A stretch of 8,899 bases of DNA from CALZJC01 sp041574955. GTDB taxonomy: Bacteria; Acidobacteriota; Thermoanaerobaculia; Multivoradales; JAHEKO01. Shown piece by piece: positions 1-8,127 of this stretch; positions within the stretch are counted from its first letter, which is position 1, and each line of letters opens with the position of its first letter. A program made the position numbers and the translations under genes. The notes under the pieces were generated by a model. It was not told where the DNA came from, ran no database searches, and saw only the letters and a list, made by a program, of their open reading frames with translations. The DNA lies in NCBI GenBank assembly GCA_041574955.1, contig JBFGNS010000167.1, forward strand, positions 1 to 8,899. Direction: 5' to 3'.

Positions 1-1
1 C

Positions 2-1036
2 GCGGCGGCGGCAGCTTCGGCCGCGGCACCCGCTGCCGCCGCCGGCTACCGCCATCCCCTGCTGGTCGGCTTCGTCTTCGGCGCCGGGCTGGTGGTGCTG
101 GTCGGGCTGCTGGTCTACTTCGCGGTGCGCGACGCCCAGCCGCGCGCCGACGACCCGGTGGCGGCGGCGCCCGCCGGCGACGAGCCGCACGAGGGAGAGG
201 CCGCGCTGCCGCCCGAGCTGCGCCAGGAGCTCACCCGGCTGGAACAGCAGGCGGCGGCGAACCCCGGCGACCTGCTGGCGCTCAAGCGGCTGGCGCTGGC
301 GCGGCTCGACGCCGGGCTGTACTTCGACGCCTACCGCGACGCTGAAGCCATCCTGGCCAGCCGCGCGGAAGACCCCGACGGACTGTTCATCCAGGGCGTG
401 GTGCGTGTGACGATGGGCCAGAACGAGCCCGCCGTCGAGCTGCTCGACCGCGTGCTGGCGCGCTTCCCCGAGCACCTGCAGGCGATGATCTACCGCGGCC
501 TCGCGCTGGCGCAGGCGGGCTCGGTCGACCAGGCGCTGGACACCTGGGAGATCGCGCTCGACATGGCCGGCGGCCGCCACCCCGAGCTCGAGCGGCTGAT
601 CCAGATGGCCCGCGAGCCGCAGGGCGGCGCGCTGCCGGGACCGCAGGCGGCGGCGCCGCCGGCCGCCGCGCCGCCCGCCACGCCGCCTGCCGCAGGCCCC
701 GGTCCGACGCCCGCCGGGCCGGCCTACCGCGCCACGGTCACGCTGGCGCCGGGGGCCCGGCCGCCGGGCGGCGCCGTGCTGTTCTTCTCCCTGCTCCCCG
801 CCGGCGGCGGCCCACCGGTGGCGGTGCAGCGCATCGAGTCGCCCCGCTTCCCGCTCGAGCTCGAGCTCGACCAGCGCCACAGCATGATGGGCGCGGAGCT
901 GCCCGGCGAGGGCGTGCTGGTGGCGCGGCTCGACGCCGACGGTAGCGCCTCCACACGCGGGCCAGGCGATCTCGAGGCTCGCTCGGAGGCCAGCGCCGGA
1001 GCGCGGCTCAGCCTGGTGCTGTCCGGCGGCGGTTAG
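2..1036 (+). CDS. ccmI: CcmI/CycH-like cytochrome c maturation TPR protein, 5'-truncated
   Basis: The reading frame is open from base 2 to the TAG at 1034-1036, giving 344 visible residues; the true start lies left of the window. A GTG at 92 is in frame but falls inside the membrane helix, so it is not the start. Visible order: Ala-rich linker (residues 1-15), one transmembrane helix (about 19-42, beginning HPLLVGFVFG), a TPR-type helical region (about 74-203), an Ala/Pro-rich linker (about 205-240) and a C-terminal beta-rich domain (about 242-343). The last domain carries the CcmI/CycH signature: a VTLAPGARPPGGAVLFF start, then LELELDQRHSMMGAEL and GDLEARS near the end. In System I cytochrome c maturation, CcmI binds apocytochrome c in the periplasm and passes it to the CcmF/H ligation complex. 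The Ala-rich stretch before the helix suggests a further N-terminal domain, perhaps CcmH or a zinc ribbon, but it is not visible. A generic TPR protein is the alternative. Confidence 0.72.
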   Translation, partial: AAAAASAAAPAAAAGYRHPLLVGFVFGAGLVVLVGLLVYFAVRDAQPRADDPVAAAPAGDEPHEGEAALPPELRQELTRLEQQAAANPGDLLALKRLALARLDAGLYFDAYRDAEAILASRAEDPDGLFIQGVVRVTMGQNEPAVELLDRVLARFPEHLQAMIYRGLALAQAGSVDQALDTWEIALDMAGGRHPELERLIQMAREPQGGALPGPQAAAPPAAAPPATPPAAGPGPTPAGPAYRATVTLAPGARPPGGAVLFFSLLPAGGGPPVAVQRIESPRFPLELELDQRHSMMGAELPGEGVLVARLDADGSASTRGPGDLEARSEASAGARLSLVLSGGG

Positions 1037-1087
1037 CCTGCCGCCCTCGAGCCCCCGAGCCCCCGACTCCTCCGACTCCTCGGCCCG
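1037..1087. repeat. Convergent intergenic spacer with short tandem repeats
   Basis: This 51-base gap separates the converging stop codons of the CcmI-like gene (+) and the metallophosphoesterase (-). It contains GAGCCCCC twice in tandem (1049-1056, 1057-1064) followed directly by two 9-base units GACTCCTCC/GACTCCTCG (1065-1073, 1074-1082). A CTCGAG palindrome sits at 1046-1051. I see no stable long hairpin followed by a T-run on either strand, so an intrinsic terminator is not supported. Confidence 0.6.
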
Positions 1088-1828
1088 TCACACCCCCAAC
1101 TCCAACCGGTCGGCCAGAATCGGCGGCAGGCCGGCCGCGACGATCCGCTTCTGGGCGCGCCGCACCGCGTAGTCCACCCGGTACCAGCTCACTTCGCCCT
1201 TGTCGCCGTCGTAGGTCATGAACGAAGCGCGTGGATCCTGATCGCGCGGCTGGCCGACCGAGCCCGGATTGAGCAGGTAGCGGCAGCCAGGCTCGAGCTC
1301 CAGGCTGCCCTCGCCGACCCGTGAGCCCTCGACCTCACCGTCCGGCTGTCGCACGAACGCCGACGCAATGTGGGTGTGGCCAAAGAAGGTGACCCGCCGG
1401 GGCAGAGCGGCGAACGCCTCGGCGGCCGCCGCCGGGGACAGCAGGTAGTCGTCCTCGTGCAGCGGCGAGCCGTGGCAGATCGCCACCTGCTCGTCCACCA
1501 CCAGCGGTCCCGTCGGCAGCTGCTGCAGGTAGCGCAGGTTGGCGTCGTCGAGGTGCTCGGCCGTCCACTCGGCGGCCTCCTGGGCAGCCGCGTTGAAGCC
1601 GCCGGCGAGGCTGAGGTCCGCCACCACCCGGTCGTGGTTGCCGCGCACCACGTACAGCGGCTCGGGCAGCCGGCGCACCGCAGTCACCACCCGGTCCGGC
1701 TCGGCGCCGTAGCCCACCAGATCGCCCAGCACCAGCATGCCGTCGAACCGCTCGCGGCGCAGGCTGCGCTGCACTGCCGCCAGGGCGTCCCAGTTGCCGT
1801 GGATGTCGGACAGGATCAGGTAGCGCAC
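1088..1828 (-). CDS. Calcineurin-like metallophosphoesterase (YfcE/ApaH-type fold)
   Basis: This 246-residue cytoplasmic protein has the complete dinuclear metal site of the calcineurin-like phosphoesterase family: SDIHGN (D8, H10), LGDLVGYG (D36), RGNHD (N64, H65), CHGSP (H119) and GHTH (H151, H153). LNPGSVGQPRD near residue 188-198 is the usual closing motif of the YfcE/COG0639-like group. Such enzymes cleave phosphomono- or phosphodiesters using two metal ions; the substrate cannot be told from sequence. The start is GTG at 1828-1826, preceded by GGGGGAG with a 5-base spacing, and it overlaps the end of aroK by 13 bases, so it is the last gene of the minus-strand run. There is no signal peptide. 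An internal or alternative start is unlikely because the first metal ligand is already at residue 8. Confidence 0.9.
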   Translation of the reverse strand: MRYLILSDIHGNWDALAAVQRSLRRERFDGMLVLGDLVGYGAEPDRVVTAVRRLPEPLYVVRGNHDRVVADLSLAGGFNAAAQEAAEWTAEHLDDANLRYLQQLPTGPLVVDEQVAICHGSPLHEDDYLLSPAAAAEAFAALPRRVTFFGHTHIASAFVRQPDGEVEGSRVGEGSLELEPGCRYLLNPGSVGQPRDQDPRASFMTYDGDKGEVSWYRVDYAVRRAQKRIVAAGLPPILADRLELGV

Positions 1829-2346
1829 GCCGGCTCCCCCACCTCAGCCGCCACCAGCGCCAGCACGCGCTCGGCCGTGGTCCCCACGCTGTCGCCGGCG
1901 GCCGGCTCCAGCACCAGGTCGGCGCGTTCGTAGCTCGGCAGGCGCTCGCGGTACAGCCGCCCGGCCGCTTCCCGTCCCTCGTAGAGCGGACGCCCGCCGC
2001 CGGCCTCGAGGCGCGCCGCCAGCTCGTCGAAGTCCGGCTTGAGCCAGACCACCAGACCTCCCGGCCGCACCGCGCGCCAGGCCTCTTCATCGAGCAGCGC
2101 GCCGCCGCCGAGCGCCACCACCAGCCGACGGCGCTCGCCGGTTGCGGCCAGCGCCCGGCGCTCCAGCTGCCGGAAACGCGGCTCGCCGTGACGCGCGAAG
2201 ATCTCGGCCACCGTCGCGCCGGCGGTGCGCTCGATCTCGCCGTCCAGGTCGACGAACTCCCAGCGCAACAGCGCCGCCAGCCGGCGGCCGACCGCGCTCT
2301 TGCCGGCCGCCATGAAACCGGTCAGATACAGCCGCTCGGTGGTCAC
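1816..2346 (-). CDS. aroK: Shikimate kinase
   Basis: The product (176 residues, typical for the family) phosphorylates the 3-hydroxyl of shikimate with ATP, a step of chorismate and aromatic amino acid synthesis in the cytoplasm. Visible motifs are the Walker A loop GFMAAGKS (10-17), the shikimate- and Mg-binding FVDLD (D33, D35), FRQLE with R59, the GGG loop (80-82) for shikimate, the lid RPLY (R119) and RLPSY with R135 and Y139. All catalytic residues are present. The start is GTG at 2346-2344: the motif begins nine residues later as expected, AGGAGGGG lies just upstream, and the start overlaps the TGA of the small metS gene in a GTGA junction. A longer in-frame extension to 2430 would run across metS and is rejected. 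Neither aroB nor another aro gene is in the window. Confidence 0.93.
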   Translation of the reverse strand: MTTERLYLTGFMAAGKSAVGRRLAALLRWEFVDLDGEIERTAGATVAEIFARHGEPRFRQLERRALAATGERRRLVVALGGGALLDEEAWRAVRPGGLVVWLKPDFDELAARLEAGGGRPLYEGREAAGRLYRERLPSYERADLVLEPAAGDSVGTTAERVLALVAAEVGEPACAT

Positions 2347-2477
2347 CGCGCTCGCCCCTCCTCGCCTTCGCTGCTCTTGGCCGACTCGCGGCCGACCGCC
2401 CTCACCAGCAGCGCCGCGAAACCGCCCCACACCAGGCCGCAGATGAGCGCCATGAACACCATCGCCTGAGCGCTCAT
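2343..2477 (-). CDS. metS: MetS-like small subunit of the NSS transporter (44 aa)
   Basis: A tiny gene of 44 residues sits between the NSS symporter and aroK. Its protein has one hydrophobic helix (about residues 4-27, MVFMALICGLVWGG core) preceded by MSAQ and followed by a polar, charged tail rich in Glu, Ser, Arg and Lys. The short leader, the G-x-x-WGGF pattern in a single helix and the place immediately downstream of an NSS transporter match the MetS family, known from the Corynebacterium methionine/alanine importer MetPS, in which the small subunit is needed for transport. The ATG at 2477-2475 overlaps the transporter stop (ATGA), with GGGAGG seven bases upstream, and its own TGA overlaps the aroK start (GTGA). 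These overlaps strongly argue for a real translated gene. The assignment rests on topology, motif and context because the sequence is so short. Confidence 0.85.
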   Translation of the reverse strand: MSAQAMVFMALICGLVWGGFAALLVRAVGRESAKSSEGEEGRAR

Positions 2478-3943
2478 CGAGCGCCCTCCCGCGCTTTGCC
2501 GCGGCGCGCCGCCAGCCAGCGGCCCACCACGATCAGCGCCACCAGCGCCACCCCCCACTGCAGGAGGACCGTACCGACGCTCTCCGGGCTGAACGGATCC
2601 AGCCAGCCGGAGGGATCCCAGCCGCGCGCCTCCCACATCCACCACGCCATCAGGATCACCGCCTCGACCGGCACCACCACCGCCACCAGGAAGCTCCACC
2701 AGCGGCCTACGGGGAGGTCGCAGCCGTCGCCGTTGACCGTCTCGCGGCGCAGCCGCTCGAGCCCGAAACGGCGGGCGCCGAGGGCGAAGAACAGACCCGA
2801 CAGCATCAGGCCGACGCCCCACACCCAGTCCTGGTTGTGCAGGAAATCGAGCGACAGCGCCGACGGCGCGCCCAGCACCAGGCCCGCGGCGCCCACCCAC
2901 AGCACCGCCCGGCGGCGCGAGAAGCCGGCGTCGATCAGGATGCGTGAAGCCAGCTCGATCATCGAGATCAGGCTGGTCAGCGCCGCCACCGACAGGGCGA
3001 GGAAGAACAGCGCCATGAACAGCCCGCCGGCGGGCATCTGGGCGAACAGCTGGGGCATCCAGATGAAGGTCAAGCCCTCGTTGCCGGCCCCCACGATCTC
3101 CGCCCGTGCCCCCGGGTTGATGGCAAACACCGTGCACAGCACCATGATGCCCGCCAGCAGCGACATCGAGTTGTTGCCGAAGCCGATCAGGAAGGCGTTG
3201 AGCGGCACGTCCTCGCGCGCCTTCATGTAGATGGCGTAGGTCAGGATCAGCCCCCAGCCGGCGCCGGTGTCCCAGGCGTTCTGGGTCAGCGCCTGCAGCC
3301 AGATCCTGACGTCGGTGAGCGCCGTCCAGTCGGGCCGGAACAGAAACTCGAGGCCCTCTACCGCACCGGGCAGGGTGACGGCGCGCGCCGCCAGCGCCAC
3401 CACCAGCACCGCCAGCGTCGGGATCAGCAGCTTGGCCACCGACTCGATGCCGCGCACCCCGAACCACACCACGCCGACCGCCATGGCGAGGGCCAGGGCG
3501 TGCGTCACCAGGGCAGCCGGCGAGCCGGCGTAGCCGCTCCAGAACGCCTCCGAGCCCTGCCGTCCGAGCTCGCCGGAGAGGGTCGCCCACAGGAACCGCA
3601 GGCACCAGCCGGCGACCACCGAGTAGTAGAACATGATGGCGGTGGCGCACAGCGCCACCCAGCCGCCCATCCAGCCGCTCCCGCGGCCGGCCAGCCGCTC
3701 GAACGCGCCCACCGCGCCGCGCCGCGCGCGCTTGCCGAACGCGAACTCCACGATCATCAGCGGCACCGACCACAGCAGCAGGAACACCACCCAGGCGACC
3801 AGGAAGCTGCCGCCGCCGTTGGTGGCTACGATGCGCGGGAAGCGCCAGATGTTGCCGGTGCCGACGGCCATGCCGAGAGTCGCCAGGATCAGCCCCCAGC
3901 GGGTGGCGAACTGCTCGCCGCCGCCGCCAACCTGGCCGCTCAC
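2474..3943 (-). CDS. Sodium-dependent NSS (SNF) family transporter, large subunit
   Basis: This 489-residue inner-membrane protein has the LeuT fold of neurotransmitter:sodium symporters with about 12 predicted helices. TM1 carries the family signature AVGTGNIWRFPR (26-37; N31 and R34 match LeuT N27 and R30) followed by NGGGSF (42-47). TM3 has the conserved tyrosine in FYYSVVAGW (105-113), TM7 the Asn of FGNNSMSLLAG, and TM8 the LTS triplet that binds Na2 in LeuT. TM6 differs: the unwound segment reads QNAWDTGAGWG (221-231) rather than the usual FFSLS-type. The start is GTG at 3943-3941, with GGAGG upstream and a GTGA overlap with thiE; longer in-frame extension would cover thiE and is rejected. 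The protein probably imports an amino acid or similar solute with Na+. Methionine or alanine is suggested only by the MetS partner, and the altered TM6 makes transfer of that specificity unsafe. Confidence 0.92.
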   Translation of the reverse strand: MSGQVGGGGEQFATRWGLILATLGMAVGTGNIWRFPRIVATNGGGSFLVAWVVFLLLWSVPLMIVEFAFGKRARRGAVGAFERLAGRGSGWMGGWVALCATAIMFYYSVVAGWCLRFLWATLSGELGRQGSEAFWSGYAGSPAALVTHALALAMAVGVVWFGVRGIESVAKLLIPTLAVLVVALAARAVTLPGAVEGLEFLFRPDWTALTDVRIWLQALTQNAWDTGAGWGLILTYAIYMKAREDVPLNAFLIGFGNNSMSLLAGIMVLCTVFAINPGARAEIVGAGNEGLTFIWMPQLFAQMPAGGLFMALFFLALSVAALTSLISMIELASRILIDAGFSRRRAVLWVGAAGLVLGAPSALSLDFLHNQDWVWGVGLMLSGLFFALGARRFGLERLRRETVNGDGCDLPVGRWWSFLVAVVVPVEAVILMAWWMWEARGWDPSGWLDPFSPESVGTVLLQWGVALVALIVVGRWLAARRGKAREGAR

Positions 3944-4607
3944 GCCGCCCCCTCCACCGCCGCCAGCAGCCGCCGGCAGTTGCGCTCGACGTCGCCGCGG
4001 CAGACCGCGCCCAGCACCGCCACACAGTCGGCGCCGGCCGCCAGCACGCGGGCGGCGTTGCCGGCGTCGATGCCGCCGATCGCCACCAGCGGCTTGCTCG
4101 TCCTGCGCCGCAGCCGCGCCAGCCCGTCCAGCCCGACCACCGGATCGGCGGCCGCCTTGCTGGCGGTCTCGAAGATCGGACCCAGCGCCACCACGTCGAC
4201 CGCGGGATCGGCGTCGGCGGCCGCCAGCTGCTCGCCGTCGTGGGTCGAGCGGCCGATCCAGCGGCCGGCACCGAGCACCCGCCGTGCGGCCGGCGGCGGC
4301 AGGTCGTCCTGACCGAGGTGGACGCCGGCCGCCGGCACCAGCGCCGCCAGGTCCGGCCGGTCGTTGATCCACAGCGCCGCGCCGCTGCCGGCAAGCGCCC
4401 GGCAGCAAGCCTCGACCTGGCGGTGGAGCTCGTCGTCCGGCAGCCGCTTGGCGCGCAGCTGGATCCAGCGCACGCCCGCCGCCGCCATCGCCGCCACCGC
4501 CGGCGCCAGCCGCCCGTCGGCCACCTGCTCGCCGTCGGCGATGGCGTACAACCGCGGCGGCGAGGGGGCGCGGCGCGGAGCGCGGCCGGATGAGGTGGGG
4601 GAGCGGG

Positions 4608-4611
<4 letters not shown>
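3940..4611 (-). CDS. thiE: Thiamine-phosphate synthase
   Basis: The 223-residue protein is a TIM-barrel enzyme that joins HMP pyrophosphate to thiazole phosphate to form thiamine monophosphate. Motifs in order are LYAIAD (21-26), IQLRAK (50-55), INDRPDLA (82-89), VHLGQDDLP (97-105), GRSTHD (120-125), LGPIFETASK (143-152), VAIGGI (176-181) and AAGADCVAVLGAV (191-203). These are the phosphate-, Mg- and pyrimidine-binding positions of ThiE. Small departures are SK instead of TK in the lysine motif and VLGA instead of VVSA near the end. TenI, the related thiazole tautomerase, is the alternative, but the HLGQDDL and FETxSK motifs favour ThiE. The ATG at 4611-4609 overlaps the accC stop (ATGA) and has only a weak ribosome site, so reinitiation from accC is likely. 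The first 20 residues are a Pro/Arg/Ser-rich tail outside the barrel. No TPP riboswitch motif is visible nearby. Confidence 0.88.
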
Positions 4612-5968
<1,357 letters not shown>

Positions 5969-5969
<1 letters not shown>

Positions 5970-6088
5970 CAGGCTTCGGTGCGCCTCCGGCGGGCCGCGG
6001 CGCGGCCGCCCCTCGAGGTCGGCGCCACCGGCCGGCACGCCCCGAGGGCGCGCGCTCGGGCCCGGACGGCAGCGGCCGTGGAGCTCAT
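5969..6088 (-). other. Possible small coupling ORF in the accB-accC spacer (39 codons)
   Basis: Inside the 133-base spacer between accB and accC, an ATG at 6088-6086 opens a 39-codon frame ending in a TGA that overlaps the accC start as TGATG. The predicted peptide is Arg/Ala-rich with an RRRR near its end and resembles no family I know. There is no good ribosome binding site before its ATG, and in such GC-rich DNA a frame this short can arise by chance. It may serve only to carry ribosomes from accB to accC, or may be nothing. Confidence 0.22.
6041..6060 (-). promoter_or_regulatory. GC-rich hairpin in the accB-accC spacer
   Basis: A perfect 6-base inverted repeat, CCCGAG and CTCGGG, flanks an 8-base GC loop in the middle of the accB-accC spacer. 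There is no U-run after it on the minus-strand transcript, so it is not a standard terminator. It could slow transcription, protect an mRNA end or tune the AccB to AccC ratio, but at this GC content short hairpins are common. Confidence 0.25.
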
Positions 6089-6102
6089 CGCCGGAAGCCG
6101 AG

Positions 6103-6576
<474 letters not shown>

Positions 6577-6602
6577 GTCTCCACCTCAGACGACCGCCCG
6601 GC

Positions 6603-6614
6603 ACGGCCGGCCGT
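6603..6614. repeat. 12-base perfect palindrome between the Roadblock gene and accB
   Basis: ACGGCCGGCCGT is its own reverse complement and runs from the Roadblock stop codon into the 37-base spacer before accB. It lacks a loop, so it would not make a good hairpin. It could be a protein-binding site, but GGCCGGCC-type strings are frequent in this composition and no second copy with similar placement was noticed. Confidence 0.3.
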
Positions 6615-6976
6615 CAGACCAGGTCCTCTTCGAAGGTCAGCGCCGCCCGCCGCAGCTCGAACCGCGCGCGGCCCTGCCCGCCGTCGGCGGTCAGCACCAG
6701 CAGCAGGTAGAAGCCCGGCTGCACCGCCCCGATCATGATCGTGTAGCGCTCCGTGGTGATGGCGTAGTGTCGGACCGCCCCCACCCCGAGGTCGCGCTGG
6801 TCGTCGGCGATGGCGCTCACCTGGGTGAGCAGCTCGGCCGCCAGCACCTCGAGGTCGACCGAGTCGTCACGCACCACCGACTTGACGGGGATGCCGTCGC
6901 CGGCCACCAGCGACACCGCGACCGCTCCCGGCACCCGGTCGAGCAGGCTCTCGAGGCGGTGGCCGAAGTCGCTCAT
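6614..6976 (-). CDS. Roadblock/LC7 domain protein (MglB-like)
   Basis: The 120-residue protein is a single Roadblock/LC7 domain: an N-terminal helix (about 1-15, FGHRLESLLDRVPG), a first strand with VAVSLVAGDGIPVKSV, a long middle helix (about 40-62, LEVLAAELLTQVSAIADD), then strands around HYAITTERYTIMIGAV and FYLLLVLTADG, and a C-terminal helical stretch. Proteins of this fold act as homodimers that regulate small Ras-like GTPases, the best-known bacterial case being MglB as activator of MglA in cell polarity and motility. No GTPase gene is in the window, so the partner and role are unknown. The ATG at 6976-6974 overlaps the stop of the upstream TPR gene (ATGA), with GGAG about ten bases before it, which suggests the two are made together and may interact. 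Confidence 0.85.
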   Translation of the reverse strand: MSDFGHRLESLLDRVPGAVAVSLVAGDGIPVKSVVRDDSVDLEVLAAELLTQVSAIADDQRDLGVGAVRHYAITTERYTIMIGAVQPGFYLLLVLTADGGQGRARFELRRAALTFEEDLV

Positions 6977-7977
6977 CGGCGGACCGCTCCGCGCGCCCTC
7001 TGGATGCGCTCCAGGTAGCCGCGCAAGGCGGCGATCCGCCGCTGCCGCGGGTCGGCGCCGGGCGTGGCATCCGGCGCCTCCGGCGACGGCGCCACGGGGG
7101 CGGCCTCGGCCGGCGGCTGTGGGGGCTCCGCCGGTCGCGGCTCGGGCTCGGGCAGCGGCCCGGCCACCACCCCGGACTCGCTCTGGTCCGCGGTCTCGAG
7201 CTCGTAGGTGGGCTGCGGGGCGGCCGGCGGCGCGGGGGTCGTGGCTGGCTCCGCCGGCGGTGCCGCCGGCGCCAGCAGCTCGTCGAGGCCACGCCGCGCC
7301 CGGCGGTTGTCGGGCTCGCGCTCGAGCACCTGGCGGTAGATGCGCTCGGCCTCCTCGCGGTGGCCCTGCGCGCGGTAGAGATCGCCGAGGGTGGCGGTCG
7401 GCTCGGCCTCGGCCGGCTCGGCCGGCGCGGCGACCGGGGCGAGCTCGAACACGGTGTCCGCGGCGGCGGCGGCGGCGGGCGCCGGCGGTGCGGTCAACGC
7501 CGCGAACGGATTCTCGACCGGCACCTCGAGGCGGCGCTGCCTGCCATTGCCCCGCGGCGGCGGAGCGGCGCCCGGCGCCTCGACGCCCACCAGCAGACCC
7601 TCCAACGCCTCGATCTCGGGGTCGCCCTCGTTGAGCAGCCGGTACAGGTCCAGCCGGTCGCGCGCCCGCTGGCGCTCGCCGAGCTCCATGTAGACCTCGA
7701 CCAGCAGCTTGTTGGCCTTGAGGTGGGTGGAATCGTGCTCGACCACCTGCTCGAGCACCCGAGCGGCCGGCCCGGCCTGGCCCAGTGCCAGACGCAGCCC
7801 GCCGAGCGCCACCCGCGCCGACAGGTTGCGCGGCTCGGCCGCGAGCCCCTCCTCCACCTCATTGAGGATGCGCTCGGCGCGCCGGTCGTCGCCCACCTGA
7901 TGGAGGTGCTCTGCCAGTCGCAAGCCGGCCTGGGAGGTTCGCGCGTCACGCCAGCGGGCCTCCAAGTCAGTCAGCAT
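6973..7977 (-). CDS. TPR protein with Pro/Ala-rich linkers, Roadblock-associated
   Basis: This 334-residue protein, probably cytoplasmic (no signal peptide or membrane helix), begins with an N-terminal TPR block (about 3-128) that includes AEHLHQVGDDRRAERILNEV and the DSTHLKANKLLVEVYMELGERQRARDRL repeat region. A low-complexity linker (about 132-190, with six Ala in a row) leads to a separate TPR unit (about 194-230, LGDLYRAQGHREEAERIY then EPDNRRARRGLDEL). A second, long Pro/Ala/Glu linker (236-309) ends in a basic amphipathic helix (310-334, RIAALRGYLERIQRARG). The ATG at 7977-7975 has GGAGG seven bases upstream; a longer in-frame extension to 8106 crosses the likely promoter and is rejected. 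TPRs bind proteins; the ATGA overlap with the Roadblock gene makes that protein, or its GTPase, the natural partner. It is the first gene of the run. Specific function is not recognised. Confidence 0.85.
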   Translation of the reverse strand: MLTDLEARWRDARTSQAGLRLAEHLHQVGDDRRAERILNEVEEGLAAEPRNLSARVALGGLRLALGQAGPAARVLEQVVEHDSTHLKANKLLVEVYMELGERQRARDRLDLYRLLNEGDPEIEALEGLLVGVEAPGAAPPPRGNGRQRRLEVPVENPFAALTAPPAPAAAAAADTVFELAPVAAPAEPAEAEPTATLGDLYRAQGHREEAERIYRQVLEREPDNRRARRGLDELLAPAAPPAEPATTPAPPAAPQPTYELETADQSESGVVAGPLPEPEPRPAEPPQPPAEAAPVAPSPEAPDATPGADPRQRRIAALRGYLERIQRARGAVRR

Positions 7978-7984
7978 GGTGCAG

Positions 7985-7989
7985 CCTCC
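7985..7989 (-). promoter_or_regulatory. Ribosome binding site that fixes the TPR gene start
   Basis: GGAGG on the minus strand lies seven bases before the ATG at 7977 and decides this start over the longer open frame that continues to 8106. Confidence 0.75.
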
Positions 7990-8055
7990 AGAGAACGCGA
8001 GAGTAGGCGTCGCGCACGCGCTACTGATGGGACAACGGTCAAGACGACAGCGGCG

Positions 8056-8061
8056 ATTATA
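8056..8061 (-). promoter_or_regulatory. Possible -10 box of the nine-gene run
   Basis: A perfect TATAAT (within CTATATAATC) is the only AT-rich island in the 150-base spacer and faces the TPR gene, about 80 bases upstream of its ATG. No recognisable TTGACA-type -35 lies 16-18 bases upstream (the site at 8079-8084 reads AGCCGT), and there is no TG extension. It could be recruited by an activator, or depend on another sigma factor. A TTGACC at 8042-8037 lies downstream of the box and has no -10 of its own. Confidence 0.45.
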
Positions 8062-8069
8062 TAGCCCGC

Positions 8070-8104
8070 GTTCCGGCCACGGCTGGCGTCGGCCGGACCG
8101 GAAC
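8070..8104 (-). terminator. Inverted repeat after the Ig/PKD gene: terminator-like hairpin or operator
   Basis: The arms GTTCCGG (8104-8098) and CCGGAAC (8076-8070) are perfectly complementary across a 21-base loop that can add a GGC/GCC inner pairing. The structure begins 23 bases after the TAG of the Ig/PKD gene, where a terminator is expected, but no U-run follows. It also ends eight bases before the TATAAT box and covers the place of a -35 element, so it could equally be an operator of the downstream run. Confidence 0.38.
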
Positions 8105-8127
8105 AACCGCCGCCGTCGAACCCTACC

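Noticed and set aside
1335..2090. A 251-codon minus-strand frame spanning aroK and the phosphoesterase
   Set aside because: It is a shifted-frame shadow; both true genes show all catalytic motifs in their own frames.
2347..2430. A 28-residue N-terminal extension of shikimate kinase
   Set aside because: It overlaps metS and is polar low-complexity; the GTG at 2346 gives the standard short lead to the Walker A motif.
2343..4394. A 683-codon minus-strand frame ending with the MetS-like protein
   Set aside because: Only the last 44 codons look like protein; the rest is an out-of-frame shadow of the transporter and thiE. The ATG at 2477 with its own ribosome site marks the real gene.
3944..4408. 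An N-terminal extension of the NSS transporter across thiE
   Set aside because: The extension is Arg/Gly/Ala-rich nonsense in a shadow frame of thiE; the GTG at 3943 with GGAGG places the family N-terminus correctly.
8037..8042. TTGACC as a -35 box for the TPR gene
   Set aside because: It lies downstream of the TATAAT box, and the base region 16-18 nt after it is GC-rich (GCGTGC) with no -10.
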